In this document: piece by piece, positions 24,790 through 33,085 of the stretch
How the letters are laid out: each line of letters starts with the position of its first letter
Numbering within the stretch: the first letter of the stretch is position 1
DNA from: an uncultured Flavonifractor sp.
GTDB lineage: Bacteria; Bacillota; Clostridia; Oscillospirales; Oscillospiraceae
Length of the DNA: 63,924 nt
Assembly (NCBI GenBank): GCA_947346365.1
Contig: CANAAV010000015.1
Coordinates: 1 to 63,924, forward strand
Reading direction: 5' to 3'
Translations under genes and position numbers: made by a program
The notes under the pieces: generated by a model
Database searches by the model: none
Seen by the model: only the letters and a program-made list of their open reading frames with translations
What the model was told of the DNA's origin: nothing

Positions 24790-26229
24790 CTAAAATTTGA
24801 GCCGGAACTGGACCGTTCCGATGGTAATTTCATCCCCGCTGCGCAGTCGGTTGGGGCGGTGGAGGCGCATTCCGCCCAAAGCGGTTCCGTGCCGGGAGCC
24901 CAAGTCCTCAATATAGACCATGTTGTCCCGCCGGAAGATGCGGGAGTTGCGAGGAGAGACGTCTTTGTCCTTCCAGGAGAGGTCGCACTGATTTCCCCGC
25001 CCAATGATCAGCTCATCCGCGAGATAAAACTCTTTGACGCCGGCGTAAGCGCCGGAGATGACCTCCAGGCGCATAAAGACGCTGCCTGCGGAAGCTGTGC
25101 CGCCTGGGCGCCTGCCTCTGCGGCGGCGGAGAAAGAGCAGCGCCGCCAGCACCAGCAGAGCCATGCCCCCCGCGCCCAGCGCAGCCCATTGGCTCTGGCC
25201 GGAAAAGGCCGCGGGCGACGGAGAGGCTTCCGGCGTAGCGGGCGCGTCCGAGCCTTCCGGAGCGGGCGGAGCTTCTGCGGCTCCGGAGCCGCCGGGCGTG
25301 GGAGTAGGGGTGGGGTCTGTCAGGCCGCCGGAGGCGCTCCCGCCCTGGGCGACGGAAAGCAAGGGCGCGTGCTGCATGTCTACGTCCAGATTTTGCTTCC
25401 CTGTGTCCTCCCAGGAAAGGCAGAGCTCCGCGCCGCCGTCCTGGCCGCTCCAGGTAAAGCGCATGGCGCAGAGGCTGTTGACGGACTGTGCCAGTTGCGC
25501 TCCCACCGCTTTGACATTTTCGGGCCCGGCGTCGGCGTGTAGTCCGCGGCCTGGGGAGGGAAAACCGTCCGCCGTGTCGACGCCGGTGGGGGATAAAGAG
25601 ACGGTGTGGACCAGGATGGAAGGGTCCTCCGCCAGGCGTTGAGCCGTCTCAGCTAAGGCAGCGTTCCCCCATTCAGGCGCGGCGGCGGTGACAATGACCA
25701 GATTGACCAGCTCTCCGGCTCGCCTGGGAAAGGCGGCTAAATAGTCCAGCGCACCCTGAACGCCCAGGGCCAAATCCGCCTGTTCCGCCTGGGCGCACTC
25801 CAGACCGGACACCGCCCAGGCAAGGCGCTCCGCCTCTCCCTGCCAGGACAGACAGAACACTTCATCAAAGGAGAACAGGGTAAACTGCGCCTGTGTGCGG
25901 TCCTCCTGGACCAGGGCCCTGGCAAAGCTGCCTGCGCTCCGGCGCAGGTCCTTCATGGCGGCGGAGCTGTCCACCAGCAGGAGGTAGGAGACGGGAAGGC
26001 CGCTCCCCGCCAGAGAAACGGGCCCCAGATTCACAGGGAGGGACCGCTCTTCGGAGCGCAGCTCCGCCGTCAGGGTGGAAGGCCATTTATCCAGGGCGGC
26101 AAAGGCGTAAAATTGATCGTCCTGGCGGAAACAGGCGGCTACTGCCGCCGTTCCGGCCGCCTGGGCGGGGCCCGGCAAAAGCCGCGCGACCAGCAGGAGG
26201 AGCGCCAGGGACTTGCAGATTCGTTTCAT
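24790..26229 (-). CDS. VWA-domain membrane protein with cytoplasmic FHA domain
   Basis: A 479-residue protein. A signal peptide (SLALLLLVARLLPGPAQA) is followed by an extracytoplasmic von Willebrand A domain (about 85-270, LLLVDSSAAMKDLRRS). A Pro/Ser/Glu-rich stalk, a membrane helix near residue 360 (MALLVLAALLFL, then RRRRGRR) and a C-terminal FHA domain follow (LIIGRGNQCDLSW, SPRNSRIFRR, DLGSRHGTALGG). The MIDAS motif, normally DxSxS, reads DSSAA, so metal binding may be altered. The layout suggests an outside sensor coupled to a phosphothreonine reader inside. The start at 26229 has GGAG 9 bases upstream. Confidence 0.88.
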   Translation of the reverse strand: MKRICKSLALLLLVARLLPGPAQAAGTAAVAACFRQDDQFYAFAALDKWPSTLTAELRSEERSLPVNLGPVSLAGSGLPVSYLLLVDSSAAMKDLRRSAGSFARALVQEDRTQAQFTLFSFDEVFCLSWQGEAERLAWAVSGLECAQAEQADLALGVQGALDYLAAFPRRAGELVNLVIVTAAAPEWGNAALAETAQRLAEDPSILVHTVSLSPTGVDTADGFPSPGRGLHADAGPENVKAVGAQLAQSVNSLCAMRFTWSGQDGGAELCLSWEDTGKQNLDVDMQHAPLLSVAQGGSASGGLTDPTPTPTPGGSGAAEAPPAPEGSDAPATPEASPSPAAFSGQSQWAALGAGGMALLVLAALLFLRRRRGRRPGGTASAGSVFMRLEVISGAYAGVKEFYLADELIIGRGNQCDLSWKDKDVSPRNSRIFRRDNMVYIEDLGSRHGTALGGMRLHRPNRLRSGDEITIGTVQFRLKF

Positions 26230-26261
26230 AGCGTTTTCTCCAATCCAAACAAAACCGGAGG

Positions 26262-27002
26262 TCAGTGGACAAACACCGCCAGGAGCGTCAGATTGTCGCT
26301 CCCAGGCCGCATGCGGGGCAGCGCCCGCACAAGCATTCGCTCTGCCCACGCCTCCGGCGTTTCCGATTTGAGAAAATCGAGGAGAATTTCCTCCTCAAAC
26401 AGGTACTCCCAAAAACCGTCCGAACAAAGAAGAAACGCGTCGCCGGGCTGTACAGGGCCGCTCTCCGCCTCTCCCGACTCCGGGAGGCAGCGGGACACAT
26501 CGCCCACCACGCGCAGCAGGGAGGAGCGGTCTTCGTCAAAATTAATTTCCTCCCGGCTGATCTCTCCGGCCAGATATTTTTTGTAGGTTACGGAGTGGTC
26601 CCGGGTGACCTGGAGCAGCCGGCCGCCGGTGAGATAGTACAGCCGGGAATCCCCCACATGGGCCCAGGCGGCCCGGCCCTCTTTCAGAGCCAGGGCCACC
26701 AGGGTGCTTTTCATGCTGTTCTGCCGCTGTGTCTGGGCGGATAGCAGGGCTTGGTTGGCGTCGAGGATGGCGTCTTCCAGCCATTGGCGGCAGCCTGGGG
26801 CGGACAGCTCCCCGCTGGCCGCCTCCCAGGCGGCCAGCAGGGATTCCACCACTAGCGCCGAGGCGTGGGCTCCGCCCAGATGCCCGCCGAGACCGTCGGC
26901 CAGCAGGAAGAGTCCTTCATCACCGCTGGAGCGGAAGTCCGCGTTGTCTTCATTGTAGGGCCGGCCGCCGGGGTTGGTGTATAGATAAGCGTCCAGCTTC
27001 AT
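26262..27002 (-). CDS. PP2C-family Ser/Thr protein phosphatase (first)
   Basis: A 246-residue PPM/PP2C phosphatase with the metal-binding motifs in order: RPYNEDN near residue 15, LLADGLGGHLGGAHAS, AHVGDSRLYYLTGGRL, LLCSDGFWEYL and DNLTLLAV. These hold the aspartates that bind two Mn2+/Mg2+ ions. It has no membrane segment. It would reverse the phosphorylation made by the locus kinases. It sits 3 bases after the stop of the protease-FHA gene and 32 bases before the VWA-FHA start. Confidence 0.92.
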   Translation of the reverse strand: MKLDAYLYTNPGGRPYNEDNADFRSSGDEGLFLLADGLGGHLGGAHASALVVESLLAAWEAASGELSAPGCRQWLEDAILDANQALLSAQTQRQNSMKSTLVALALKEGRAAWAHVGDSRLYYLTGGRLLQVTRDHSVTYKKYLAGEISREEINFDEDRSSLLRVVGDVSRCLPESGEAESGPVQPGDAFLLCSDGFWEYLFEEEILLDFLKSETPEAWAERMLVRALPRMRPGSDNLTLLAVFVH

Positions 27003-27005
27003 GCC

Positions 27006-28487
27006 TCACCCCAGCTCTACGCGCAGGGCGTTGTCCCGCTCGCCCAGATAGAACGTGTCGCCGGGACGCAGCCGGGTGGAGACGCCGGGCGTAATCTTTT
27101 GGCCGTTGGCCAGGAAAGTGCCGTAAGTAGAGCGCAGGTCGGTGAGTAAAAACTCGCCTGCGGCGGGGTCCCAGGAGACGGAGCAGTGGCGGGAGCTCAC
27201 GCCGGGCGTTCCGCTTTGGAAGGTGATTTTGCAGGAGGCTAGGTCCCGGCCGATGAGAATGCCCTGCGTATCCACGGGGACCTGAAGTCCGCCGTGCTGC
27301 CGGCTCATGGAGCGCACGAAGGGCGACTGAACAGGCTGGACGGGCTGAGGCGGCGGAGTGGGGGCGGCGGGCGCGGGCTGCGCGCCTTTTTTGCCCTTGG
27401 AGGAGACCGCCACAATCACGCCCACGACTGCGGCGGCGGCAACGCCCACGACTACCCATATCAGCCAGCCGTTGGAGGCGGGCTTGGGCTCGGGGGTGGG
27501 CTGCGGGTCTTGATTCTCATCGTCAGCGGCGGACAGGGAGTACGTGTCATAGGCGATTCCCTGGCCGTCCAGCATACGCATGACATATTCCGTCTCCACG
27601 GCGGCATTGTTGTTGCTCTGGCCCGAGGCGCTGGTGCCGTTGAGATTAAAGGAGAAGGTGTTGACCCCTACCACGGCGCCCTGGGCGGTGACCAGGGGTC
27701 CGCCGGAGTTGCCGGGGTTAATCTGGGCGCTGTGCTGGATGATGCGGCAGTTTTCATCGGTATAGTCGGTGAAACGGTTTACGGTGCCGTCGGTGGCGGT
27801 ACAGCTGCTGATGGATCCGGCGTAAAAGACATCCGCTGAATCGGAGTTCTCATACCGCATCATACCCGCGGCATCCGCGCTGGTGGGGAAGCCCAGGGCA
27901 AAAACCGACTCGCTGACCCCTATGCCCCCCTCCGCCGCCAGCAGGGGGAGGGCTATGCGCTTTTCTACCGGCTCCTCTGTGCGCAGCACAGCCAGATCGG
28001 GCTCATCCTCCCGGTTCCGGTGGGCCACGGTGCAGGGGACCGCCCGGCTGGTGTCCAGGCCGGTGGCGGTGGAGTAGGCATCGTCGTCCAAAAGGATGTA
28101 TACCCGGATCAGGGTGAGGGGAACTGTGTAGTAGGTGTTATCGCGGTCCCCAAAGTCCAGGTCGTAGAGCAGCCGGAGCTGCTTTGCGGTAATAGTGGTG
28201 GTGGATTCCGGCTCCACTACGTGGCGGTTTGTGACAAAAATATTCGTGGGCTCTCCGGAGGTTCCCACACCGAAAGCAGAGCCTACCGAGTAGGACTGAA
28301 AGCCGCGGGCGGTCAGGTAGTCCCCCAAATCGCCCTCCCGGCACTCATATACGCACAGCACGCGGGCAACGCCGCTGCGGGCCTGATCCACCGCGTTTGT
28401 ATCTCCCGAAGACGCCAAAGCGCCGCCGGAGAGGGCGCAGGCTGTGAGTACAGCGGTCAGCGTCCATATCAGCAATTTCTTTTTCAC
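27006..28487 (-). CDS. membrane-anchored trypsin-like serine protease with FHA domain
   Basis: A 493-residue protein: signal peptide (LLIWTLTAVLTACALSGGAL), then a trypsin/DegP-like protease domain with the triad visible as VTNRHVV (His), EDEPDLAVLR (Asp) and NPGNSGGPLV (Ser). A stalk, a membrane helix near residue 350 (WLIWVVVGVAAAAVVGVIVAV) and a C-terminal FHA domain follow (ILIGRDLASCKITF, GVSSRHCSV, DLRSTYGTFLANG). Secreted protease and intracellular phosphothreonine reader are thus in one chain. AGGAGG eight bases ahead supports the GTG at 28487. No PDZ domain is seen. Confidence 0.9.
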   Translation of the reverse strand: MKKKLLIWTLTAVLTACALSGGALASSGDTNAVDQARSGVARVLCVYECREGDLGDYLTARGFQSYSVGSAFGVGTSGEPTNIFVTNRHVVEPESTTTITAKQLRLLYDLDFGDRDNTYYTVPLTLIRVYILLDDDAYSTATGLDTSRAVPCTVAHRNREDEPDLAVLRTEEPVEKRIALPLLAAEGGIGVSESVFALGFPTSADAAGMMRYENSDSADVFYAGSISSCTATDGTVNRFTDYTDENCRIIQHSAQINPGNSGGPLVTAQGAVVGVNTFSFNLNGTSASGQSNNNAAVETEYVMRMLDGQGIAYDTYSLSAADDENQDPQPTPEPKPASNGWLIWVVVGVAAAAVVGVIVAVSSKGKKGAQPAPAAPTPPPQPVQPVQSPFVRSMSRQHGGLQVPVDTQGILIGRDLASCKITFQSGTPGVSSRHCSVSWDPAAGEFLLTDLRSTYGTFLANGQKITPGVSTRLRPGDTFYLGERDNALRVELG

Positions 28488-28501
28488 GGGCTTTCCTCCT
28501 G

Positions 28502-29320
28502 TCAATATCCGCAATTTATGACCAATGCGGTATAGTTGTCCTGGTTCCTGCGCCCCAGGGTATAAATTTGCTCATCCATACGGGCGCAGGCCTCGGCGGG
28601 ATCGTCCGCCTTCAGGCAGTCCAGAATGGCAGCCTCGTCCAAAGAGCCCCCCACGCCGTCGGAGCACAGCACCAGGGCGTCTCCATCCTGCAAAGGCAGA
28701 GGCCGGAGGCTCAAATCCATTTCCCCTAGCTCATCCTTGCCCAGAAATTGGGCAAGACGGTGCCCGTCCGGATCCGCGTTGGCCGGGCCGGGGTCCAGAT
28801 GGCCGGCCCGCACCGCCTCCAGGTAGAGCTCAGAGCGGTAATTTTGATCTCGATTGACCCGATAGAGTCCGTTTCCGCGTTTTAGGTAGATGTAACTGTC
28901 CCCTACGCTGACCCAATAAAGAGTCTCCTGGAAGAAAATACAGGCTGCCAACGTGGTGCCCCCCGCCCCGCGGAAGCGACCGTACAGGGTTTGTGCGGTT
29001 TGCAGCACGCATTGCCGCAGCTGCTGGGCCAGATCGGCCCGCCGGTCCATCTCGCCAAATCCGGCCAGCAGCTCCGCCACGGCGCGCTCGCTGACCAGCT
29101 TTCCGTCCTCCATGCCGCCCATGCCGTCGGCCACCACGGCCAGCAGGCCTTTGCGGCGGATTTCTGTGACGTCCATGGCATTGGCGAAGGCGAAAGAATC
29201 CTCCTGCCGGGCGCGGGAACCGATCCCCTGTAGATTGGCAACCCGGTAGGAGAGCAGGCGGGGGGGAGGGGGAGGCGTTTCTTCCGGCCTGCGCCGGAAC
29301 AGCTTGGCGACGGGGTTCAT
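28502..29320 (-). CDS. PP2C-family Ser/Thr protein phosphatase (second)
   Basis: A 272-residue PP2C phosphatase. Motifs: SRARQEDSFA, VVADGMGGMEDGKLVSE, WVSVGDSYIYLKRG, LCSDGVGGSLDE and RNQDNYTALV. A short basic, Pro-rich N-terminus (KLFRRRPEETPPPPP) precedes the domain. It is clearly diverged from the other PP2C of this locus, with about the same motif set, so the two may act on different targets. The ATG at 29320 overlaps the preceding FHA gene's stop (ATGA), implying translational coupling between reader and phosphatase. Confidence 0.92.
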   Translation of the reverse strand: MNPVAKLFRRRPEETPPPPPRLLSYRVANLQGIGSRARQEDSFAFANAMDVTEIRRKGLLAVVADGMGGMEDGKLVSERAVAELLAGFGEMDRRADLAQQLRQCVLQTAQTLYGRFRGAGGTTLAACIFFQETLYWVSVGDSYIYLKRGNGLYRVNRDQNYRSELYLEAVRAGHLDPGPANADPDGHRLAQFLGKDELGEMDLSLRPLPLQDGDALVLCSDGVGGSLDEAAILDCLKADDPAEACARMDEQIYTLGRRNQDNYTALVINCGY

Positions 29321-30003
29321 TCCTTGCCGTCTCCGCTGCCCGTAAGGCCGTCCTCCCAGTTGAAGCGGGAGGAGCACAGAGGGATAAACACCAGCTTTGT
29401 CTCCCCAAATTCCAGCACGTCATAGGGGTTGAGGCGGGTGGGGATGTCGATCACGTCGTCATTGAGATAGATATTGTTGGTGCTGGAGGCGGGGATCACA
29501 CGGAAACGGTTGTTTTTGGGATCATAGCCCACCCGGGCATGGTCCTCCTTGGAAATGCTGGGGTCGCCCTTGATGCATACGTCCATTTTTTCGCTGCGGC
29601 CGACGGTGTTAATCCGGCCCCAGAGCTTGTAGTCCTTGCCTTTATCCTTGCCTTCGATGCATACCAGCCAGCCCACCACCGGCTCCAGTCCCATTTTCTG
29701 CTGCATGATGCCGACGGTGTGCTGGTCCTCATCCACCCGCCGCTCCACGGCGGGGCGGTAGCCTTTGGGCGGGCGGGTAACGTTGTCCGCCACCACAGGA
29801 TTGTCGGCGGGAATATGCGCGGAGGGGCCGTAGCCGCCGTCCAGGGGGGCGGTTTTGTCCTCACTGTACGCGGCGGGGGCAAACCCGCCGCCTGCGCGCC
29901 CGCTGTCAAAATTGATGATCGGCTGAGTGCTGTTGCAGTAGGGGCAGGAGGCGTAAATGTCCGAGTCGTAGATATGCCCGTGTCCGCATTCTGTCGCTGC
30001 CAT
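29317..30003 (-). CDS. zinc-ribbon FHA-domain protein
   Basis: A 228-residue soluble protein. The N-terminus has a zinc-ribbon-like CGHGHIYDSDIYASCPYC motif, followed by a variable linker with a threonine-rich stretch that could be a phosphorylation site (NVTRPPKGYRP). The C-terminal half is an FHA domain (NTVGRSEKMDVCIKGDPSIS, then KEDHARVGYD and SSTNNIYLNDDVID). It resembles GarA/FhaB-type adaptors that are phosphorylated on a threonine and then bind their own FHA domain. The start at 30003 has AAAGGGAGG upstream. Confidence 0.85.
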   Translation of the reverse strand: MAATECGHGHIYDSDIYASCPYCNSTQPIINFDSGRAGGGFAPAAYSEDKTAPLDGGYGPSAHIPADNPVVADNVTRPPKGYRPAVERRVDEDQHTVGIMQQKMGLEPVVGWLVCIEGKDKGKDYKLWGRINTVGRSEKMDVCIKGDPSISKEDHARVGYDPKNNRFRVIPASSTNNIYLNDDVIDIPTRLNPYDVLEFGETKLVFIPLCSSRFNWEDGLTGSGDGKE

Positions 30004-30017
30004 GGCAATACCTCCCT

Positions 30018-31151
30018 TTACAGCGCGATATCTAAGGTGTATACGAGCTCCAGCAGCTGGTCGTACAGAGACTGGGTGCACGCTTCGTTGGTATAGAGGG
30101 TGATGGCGTAATACTGGGTGGAGTTTTCCAGGCAGAGGATCTCCCGGTCAAAGGGGTCGCCGTCGATATTGACATAGTAGGTGTTCCAGCCGCGGAAAAA
30201 CAGGTTGGAGATGTCGCTGTCGGTGATGACCGCGTTTTCACCCGCCGCAGTCTGGGCGAGAGTGTCAATCATGGAGCGGGTGCTGGAGTACTCGTGTCCC
30301 GCTTTGGGCATGATGAGCAGGGACAGCAGTACGGCCCCGCCGCTGCTGTCGGTTTTGCTACAGCCAAAAGAGCACCAGCCGTCCTCATCCACCTCGTTGG
30401 TGGCAATCTCCCAGCCGGCGTCTTTGGGGATGCTGATCTTAAAGTTGCCGTTGGCCCCGGTGATGACCTGCCCGGGGGCGTTGGTGGAGACAGAGGTATG
30501 GACCCGGCTCTCCGGCAGGACGGCCCGGTTGATGATAGCGGCGGCCTCCGCCCGGGTGACCGGGTTATTGGGCTGAAAGGCCCCCGTCTCGCTGCCGGTC
30601 AGCACGCCCGCGCCGTAGAGAAGGTAAATAAAGTGGAAATAATCCATGTCCGGGGAGATATCAGAGATCCAGCCGATCCGGTTGATGCGGGGGAATTCAG
30701 TTGCCGGCAGGCTGTAAAAGAGGTTGGCCAGATCCGCCCGAGTGGCCATGGCGGTATAGTCCGTATACTCGCCCTCCTTGATGATTCCGGCCTGAATGGC
30801 GTAGTTGACCGCGTTGGCGTACCAGGGGGAGCCGCCGGGGGTGAGGCTGTTGCCAAAGTAGATGGCGTGGACGCGGGCGCCCATGGTGATGGCCTCGGCC
30901 ACGGTCAGGGTGCCGGTGGGGTCAAATTTTCCGTTGCCCTTGCCGTTGATGAGGTCCAGCTCATAGGCCTTGCGCACGTCGTTGGCATACCACGCGCCGG
31001 GCCCTACATCGGAGAAGCCGGGGAAATCCCGGACTTTCTTGAAATTTCCCATGCCTCCGCCCGCCGCCGCTGCCGCAGGCACCGCGGAAACCGCGATGAG
31101 AAGTGCCAGAACAAGTGAAGTCATCTGGCTCAAGAGCGCTTTTCGTTTCAT
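30018..31151 (-). CDS. secreted SLH-domain surface protein
   Basis: A 377-residue exported protein. A signal peptide (SLVLALLIAVSAVPAAAAAG) is followed by about three S-layer homology repeats (residues 40-215: GFSDVGPGAWYANDVRKAYE, NGKFDPTGTLTVAEAI, SDISPDMDYFHFIYLLYG, FQPNNPVTRAEAAAII), which bind pyruvylated secondary wall polymers. The C-terminal 150 residues have no family I recognise and may be the sensory or enzymatic part. It is the first gene of the phospho-signalling unit, downstream of a near-consensus promoter, so a cell-wall component is expressed together with kinases and phosphatases. Confidence 0.85.
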   Translation of the reverse strand: MKRKALLSQMTSLVLALLIAVSAVPAAAAAGGGMGNFKKVRDFPGFSDVGPGAWYANDVRKAYELDLINGKGNGKFDPTGTLTVAEAITMGARVHAIYFGNSLTPGGSPWYANAVNYAIQAGIIKEGEYTDYTAMATRADLANLFYSLPATEFPRINRIGWISDISPDMDYFHFIYLLYGAGVLTGSETGAFQPNNPVTRAEAAAIINRAVLPESRVHTSVSTNAPGQVITGANGNFKISIPKDAGWEIATNEVDEDGWCSFGCSKTDSSGGAVLLSLLIMPKAGHEYSSTRSMIDTLAQTAAGENAVITDSDISNLFFRGWNTYYVNIDGDPFDREILCLENSTQYYAITLYTNEACTQSLYDQLLELVYTLDIAL

Positions 31152-31262
31152 AATTACCGCCTTCCTTTCCATACATGCCGGCTGAATGGCACCGATTCTC
31201 ATGACAGGCATTCAAATTGAGAATGTCTCCAATTGAAATACTTTTACCAGCACTTAGCACTC

Positions 31263-31291
31263 ATTATAACAGTGGATATGTGGGATTGCAA
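31263..31291 (-). promoter_or_regulatory. near-consensus promoter of the phospho-signalling operon
   Basis: On the minus strand TTGCAA (31286-31291) and TATAAT (31263-31268) are exactly 17 bases apart. The transcript would have a leader of about 105 bases before the SLH start. A TTAGCACTC sequence, equal to one half of a CIRCE element, abuts the -10 box, but its partner half is missing. An imperfect dyad (AATTGGAGA-CAT-TCTCAATT) lies in the leader. Confidence 0.8.
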
Positions 31292-31306
31292 CCCTTAATC
31301 GGTGAA

Positions 31307-31735
31307 TTAGACAAATAATGCAGGCTGCATTCTTCCTTCTCTCATCGAGATGCCCACTATGGCCGCGGGGAGAAGCCGCAACTGTGCTCCAACGGGCATG
31401 CCGGCGCTGAATGGAGCCAGCGCCGTAATATGCGTGCGTTGTGTATAAACGCAGGCAGCCGTGGGTCCTATGGGCCCTGCAGAGCCGGGAAGACCTTGGA
31501 TGCCCTGGGGGCCCTGGGGCCCAGTGGGACCCAGAAGTCCGGCAGGTCCGGTAGGGCCGGTAGGACCCGGCAGGCCCGCCGGGCCAGGACGGCCCGCAGG
31601 CCCGGTGGGACCCATTGGACCCTGCGGTCCCATAGGTCCGGCAGGCCCGGTGGGACCCGGCACCGGGCAGTACTGCGGGCAGCTAGGGTGGCAGCAGCAG
31701 CTCTCCGGCATTTGGTTGGGCCGGTAGATATTCAT
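31307..31735 (-). CDS. collagen-like (Gly-X-Y) repeat protein
   Basis: A 142-residue protein. Residues 12-20 are cysteine-rich ([12 protein letters not shown]), residues about 24-87 are uninterrupted Gly-X-Y triplets ([18 protein letters not shown] and on) and the C-terminal 50 residues form a hydrophobic domain ([18 protein letters not shown]). This is the plan of short exosporium or surface filament proteins such as the BclA group, where the C-terminal domain starts trimer folding. There is no signal peptide. AAAGGAG lies 12 bases before the ATG at 31735. It ends 16 bases before the promoter of the SLH gene on the same strand. Confidence 0.82.
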   Translation of the reverse strand: MNIYRPNQMPESCCCHPSCPQYCPVPGPTGPAGPMGPQGPMGPTGPAGRPGPAGLPGPTGPTGPAGLLGPTGPQGPQGIQGLPGSAGPIGPTAACVYTQRTHITALAPFSAGMPVGAQLRLLPAAIVGISMREGRMQPALFV

Positions 31736-31893
31736 AGAGTCAACAAGCTCCTTTCGCTTGGCCTCTGCGGACCGGGATCTCCAGTCCGCAGGAGGGCGGA
31801 ACATATGGCCCGCCATTTCATGTTATGTGCCGCCTTTTGCCGGGGTGAAAATCTTCCTTTTTCATCCAGACGGAGATTTTTCGCGCGGAGGAA

Positions 31894-31922
31894 TCGACTT
31901 TTACCTCCTAATGTGTTATGAT
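31894..31922 (+). promoter_or_regulatory. promoter of the 31969 gene
   Basis: TCGACT (31894-31899) and TATGAT (31917-31922) are separated by 17 bases, with the start codon 47 bases downstream. It is divergent from the collagen-like gene. Confidence 0.55.
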
Positions 31923-31968
31923 GAAAAAGCCACGCCAGTGAGTATTGGAGCGAAAGGAGTTAACGAAC

Positions 31969-32664
31969 ATGCAAAAGAAGAGCTTACGCGCCGTGTGGTC
32001 CCTTCTGCTGGCAGCGGCGCTGGTAGCGCCCGCTTTTCCGGGAGCGTTGGCCGCCGGGGAAGCGGCTGCGGCGCCCTCCGCCGTCCCTGCGGCGGAAGGG
32101 GAGGTCAAGACTGAGCCCGCCGCAGGCGGGGAGAACGAGACGGAGGCGGCTCCGGCCGAGGAGCCCGACGAGGCGCAGAAGGCCGCCCAGGAGCAGTTGG
32201 ACCGGGCGGTCCTCCAGGAGCTGGCGGAGAACGGCCAGCTGGAGCTGCCCGCGGAGTTTGAGCTGGACGATTACGCCGATCTGCTGGACATGGCCGGCAA
32301 TGTAAAGGTCAGCGACCTGAACAAGACGGGCACTGCCGCTTCCTTCATTGGAGCGGATATGCAGCCTTATTTCCGCCTGCGGGATCTGGCCTATGTGTTT
32401 GCCGGGTCCAAGAATCAGTTTAACGTGGGCTGGGACGGACAGGTGGTGCTCACCACCGGCGCGGCCTATGACGGCGATGTGCTGCTGCTGCCGCTGCATA
32501 TGGGCAGCACGCAGACCCAGCAGGCTCCCGTGGAGATTGCGGTGCTGGTGAACGGCGCGGCTGTGACGGTTCCGGCCGTTGCCGTGGATGGGCACTATTA
32601 TCTGACGGTGGACGGCATGAACGCCCTTCTGGGTACGGAGGCCACCCTCCAGCAAAAGCAGTGA
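31969..32664 (+). CDS. secreted protein with a copper-amine-oxidase-N-like domain
   Basis: A 231-residue exported protein: signal peptide (SLLLAAALVAPAFPGALAAG), an Ala/Glu-rich low-complexity linker (about 35-85) and a C-terminal domain at 110-231. The segments QPYFRLRDLAYVFAGSKNQF, NVGWDGQVVLTTG and GHYYLTVDGMNALLG resemble the cell-wall-associated Cu_amine_oxidN1 domain of clostridial surface proteins, which is a beta fold rather than an oxidase. AAAGGAG precedes the ATG. It is probably single-cistron, between its own promoter and the 32714 hairpin. Confidence 0.65.
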   Translation: MQKKSLRAVWSLLLAAALVAPAFPGALAAGEAAAAPSAVPAAEGEVKTEPAAGGENETEAAPAEEPDEAQKAAQEQLDRAVLQELAENGQLELPAEFELDDYADLLDMAGNVKVSDLNKTGTAASFIGADMQPYFRLRDLAYVFAGSKNQFNVGWDGQVVLTTGAAYDGDVLLLPLHMGSTQTQQAPVEIAVLVNGAAVTVPAVAVDGHYYLTVDGMNALLGTEATLQQKQ

Positions 32665-32713
32665 CCAGGCCATAGGACCTGAGGCGGATACGTAAGAAAA
32701 TGACGCAAAGCTC

Positions 32714-32743
32714 TGGAGCGCGGCCGATCCCGGCCGCGCTCCA
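32714..32743 (+). terminator. GC-rich hairpin downstream of the 31969 gene
   Basis: A 13-base-pair perfect stem (TGGAGCGCGGCCG at 32714-32726, CGGCCGCGCTCCA at 32731-32743) with a 4-base loop. It has no T tract on either strand, so its strength as a terminator is uncertain. Confidence 0.5.
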
Positions 32744-32779
32744 AGCCTGTTAAGGGGACGTTTTCCCGCCCTGCGGGGA

Positions 32780-32807
32780 TTGACAAGCGGGATTTTTGTG
32801 GTAGAAT
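32780..32807 (+). promoter_or_regulatory. promoter of the T-box/alaS operon
   Basis: A consensus TTGACA (32780-32785) and TAGAAT (32802-32807) are spaced by 16 bases, placing the transcript start near 32814 at the beginning of the T-box leader. Confidence 0.75.
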
Positions 32808-32813
32808 AACTGC

Positions 32814-33070
32814 GAAGCGATGATTCTGCCGGAAATCCGGCGGAACAAAAGGCGATGACGGGAAGAACCGGAGTGTGCGGCCAAAAGCGAGGGGGGAGCG
32901 GTGAAAGCCCCCGGCAGGGCGGCTTCGGGGGCCGCCCCTGAGCGTTCCTGGGAGGACTGGGACGTCTGCCCGCGTTAAGGGCGCAATGAGACGCGCCCTT
33001 TGGCGCAATCAGGGTGGTACCGCGGGTTTGCTTTCCCGCCCCTGGCTGCGGCTGAGGGCGGTTTTGTTTT
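32814..33070 (+). promoter_or_regulatory. T-box leader, tRNA-Ala responsive by context
   Basis: The hallmark AGGGTGGTACCGCG T-box sequence is intact at 33011-33024, where it pairs with the uncharged tRNA 3' end. A GCGATGACGGGAA element typical of the stem I base is near 32850. The leader ends in a terminator (CCGCCC at 33036-33041, GGGCGG at 33056-33061, then TTTTGTTTT). Uncharged tRNA stabilises the antiterminator and lets transcription proceed. Alanine specificity is inferred from alaS downstream; I did not fix the specifier codon. Confidence 0.88.
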
Positions 33071-33085
33071 GAAAGGGGGAGGCGT

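Noticed and set aside
31254-31262. CIRCE element for HrcA at the SLH promoter
   Set aside because: Only one half site (TTAGCACTC) is present. The inverted partner at the required 9-base distance is absent.
31461-31727. Plus-strand Gly-Pro-rich reading frame opposite the collagen-like gene
   Set aside because: Gly-Pro codons (GGN CCN) read as Gly-Pro on both strands, so this is a mirror of the real gene. It has no ribosome site, signal or terminal domain.
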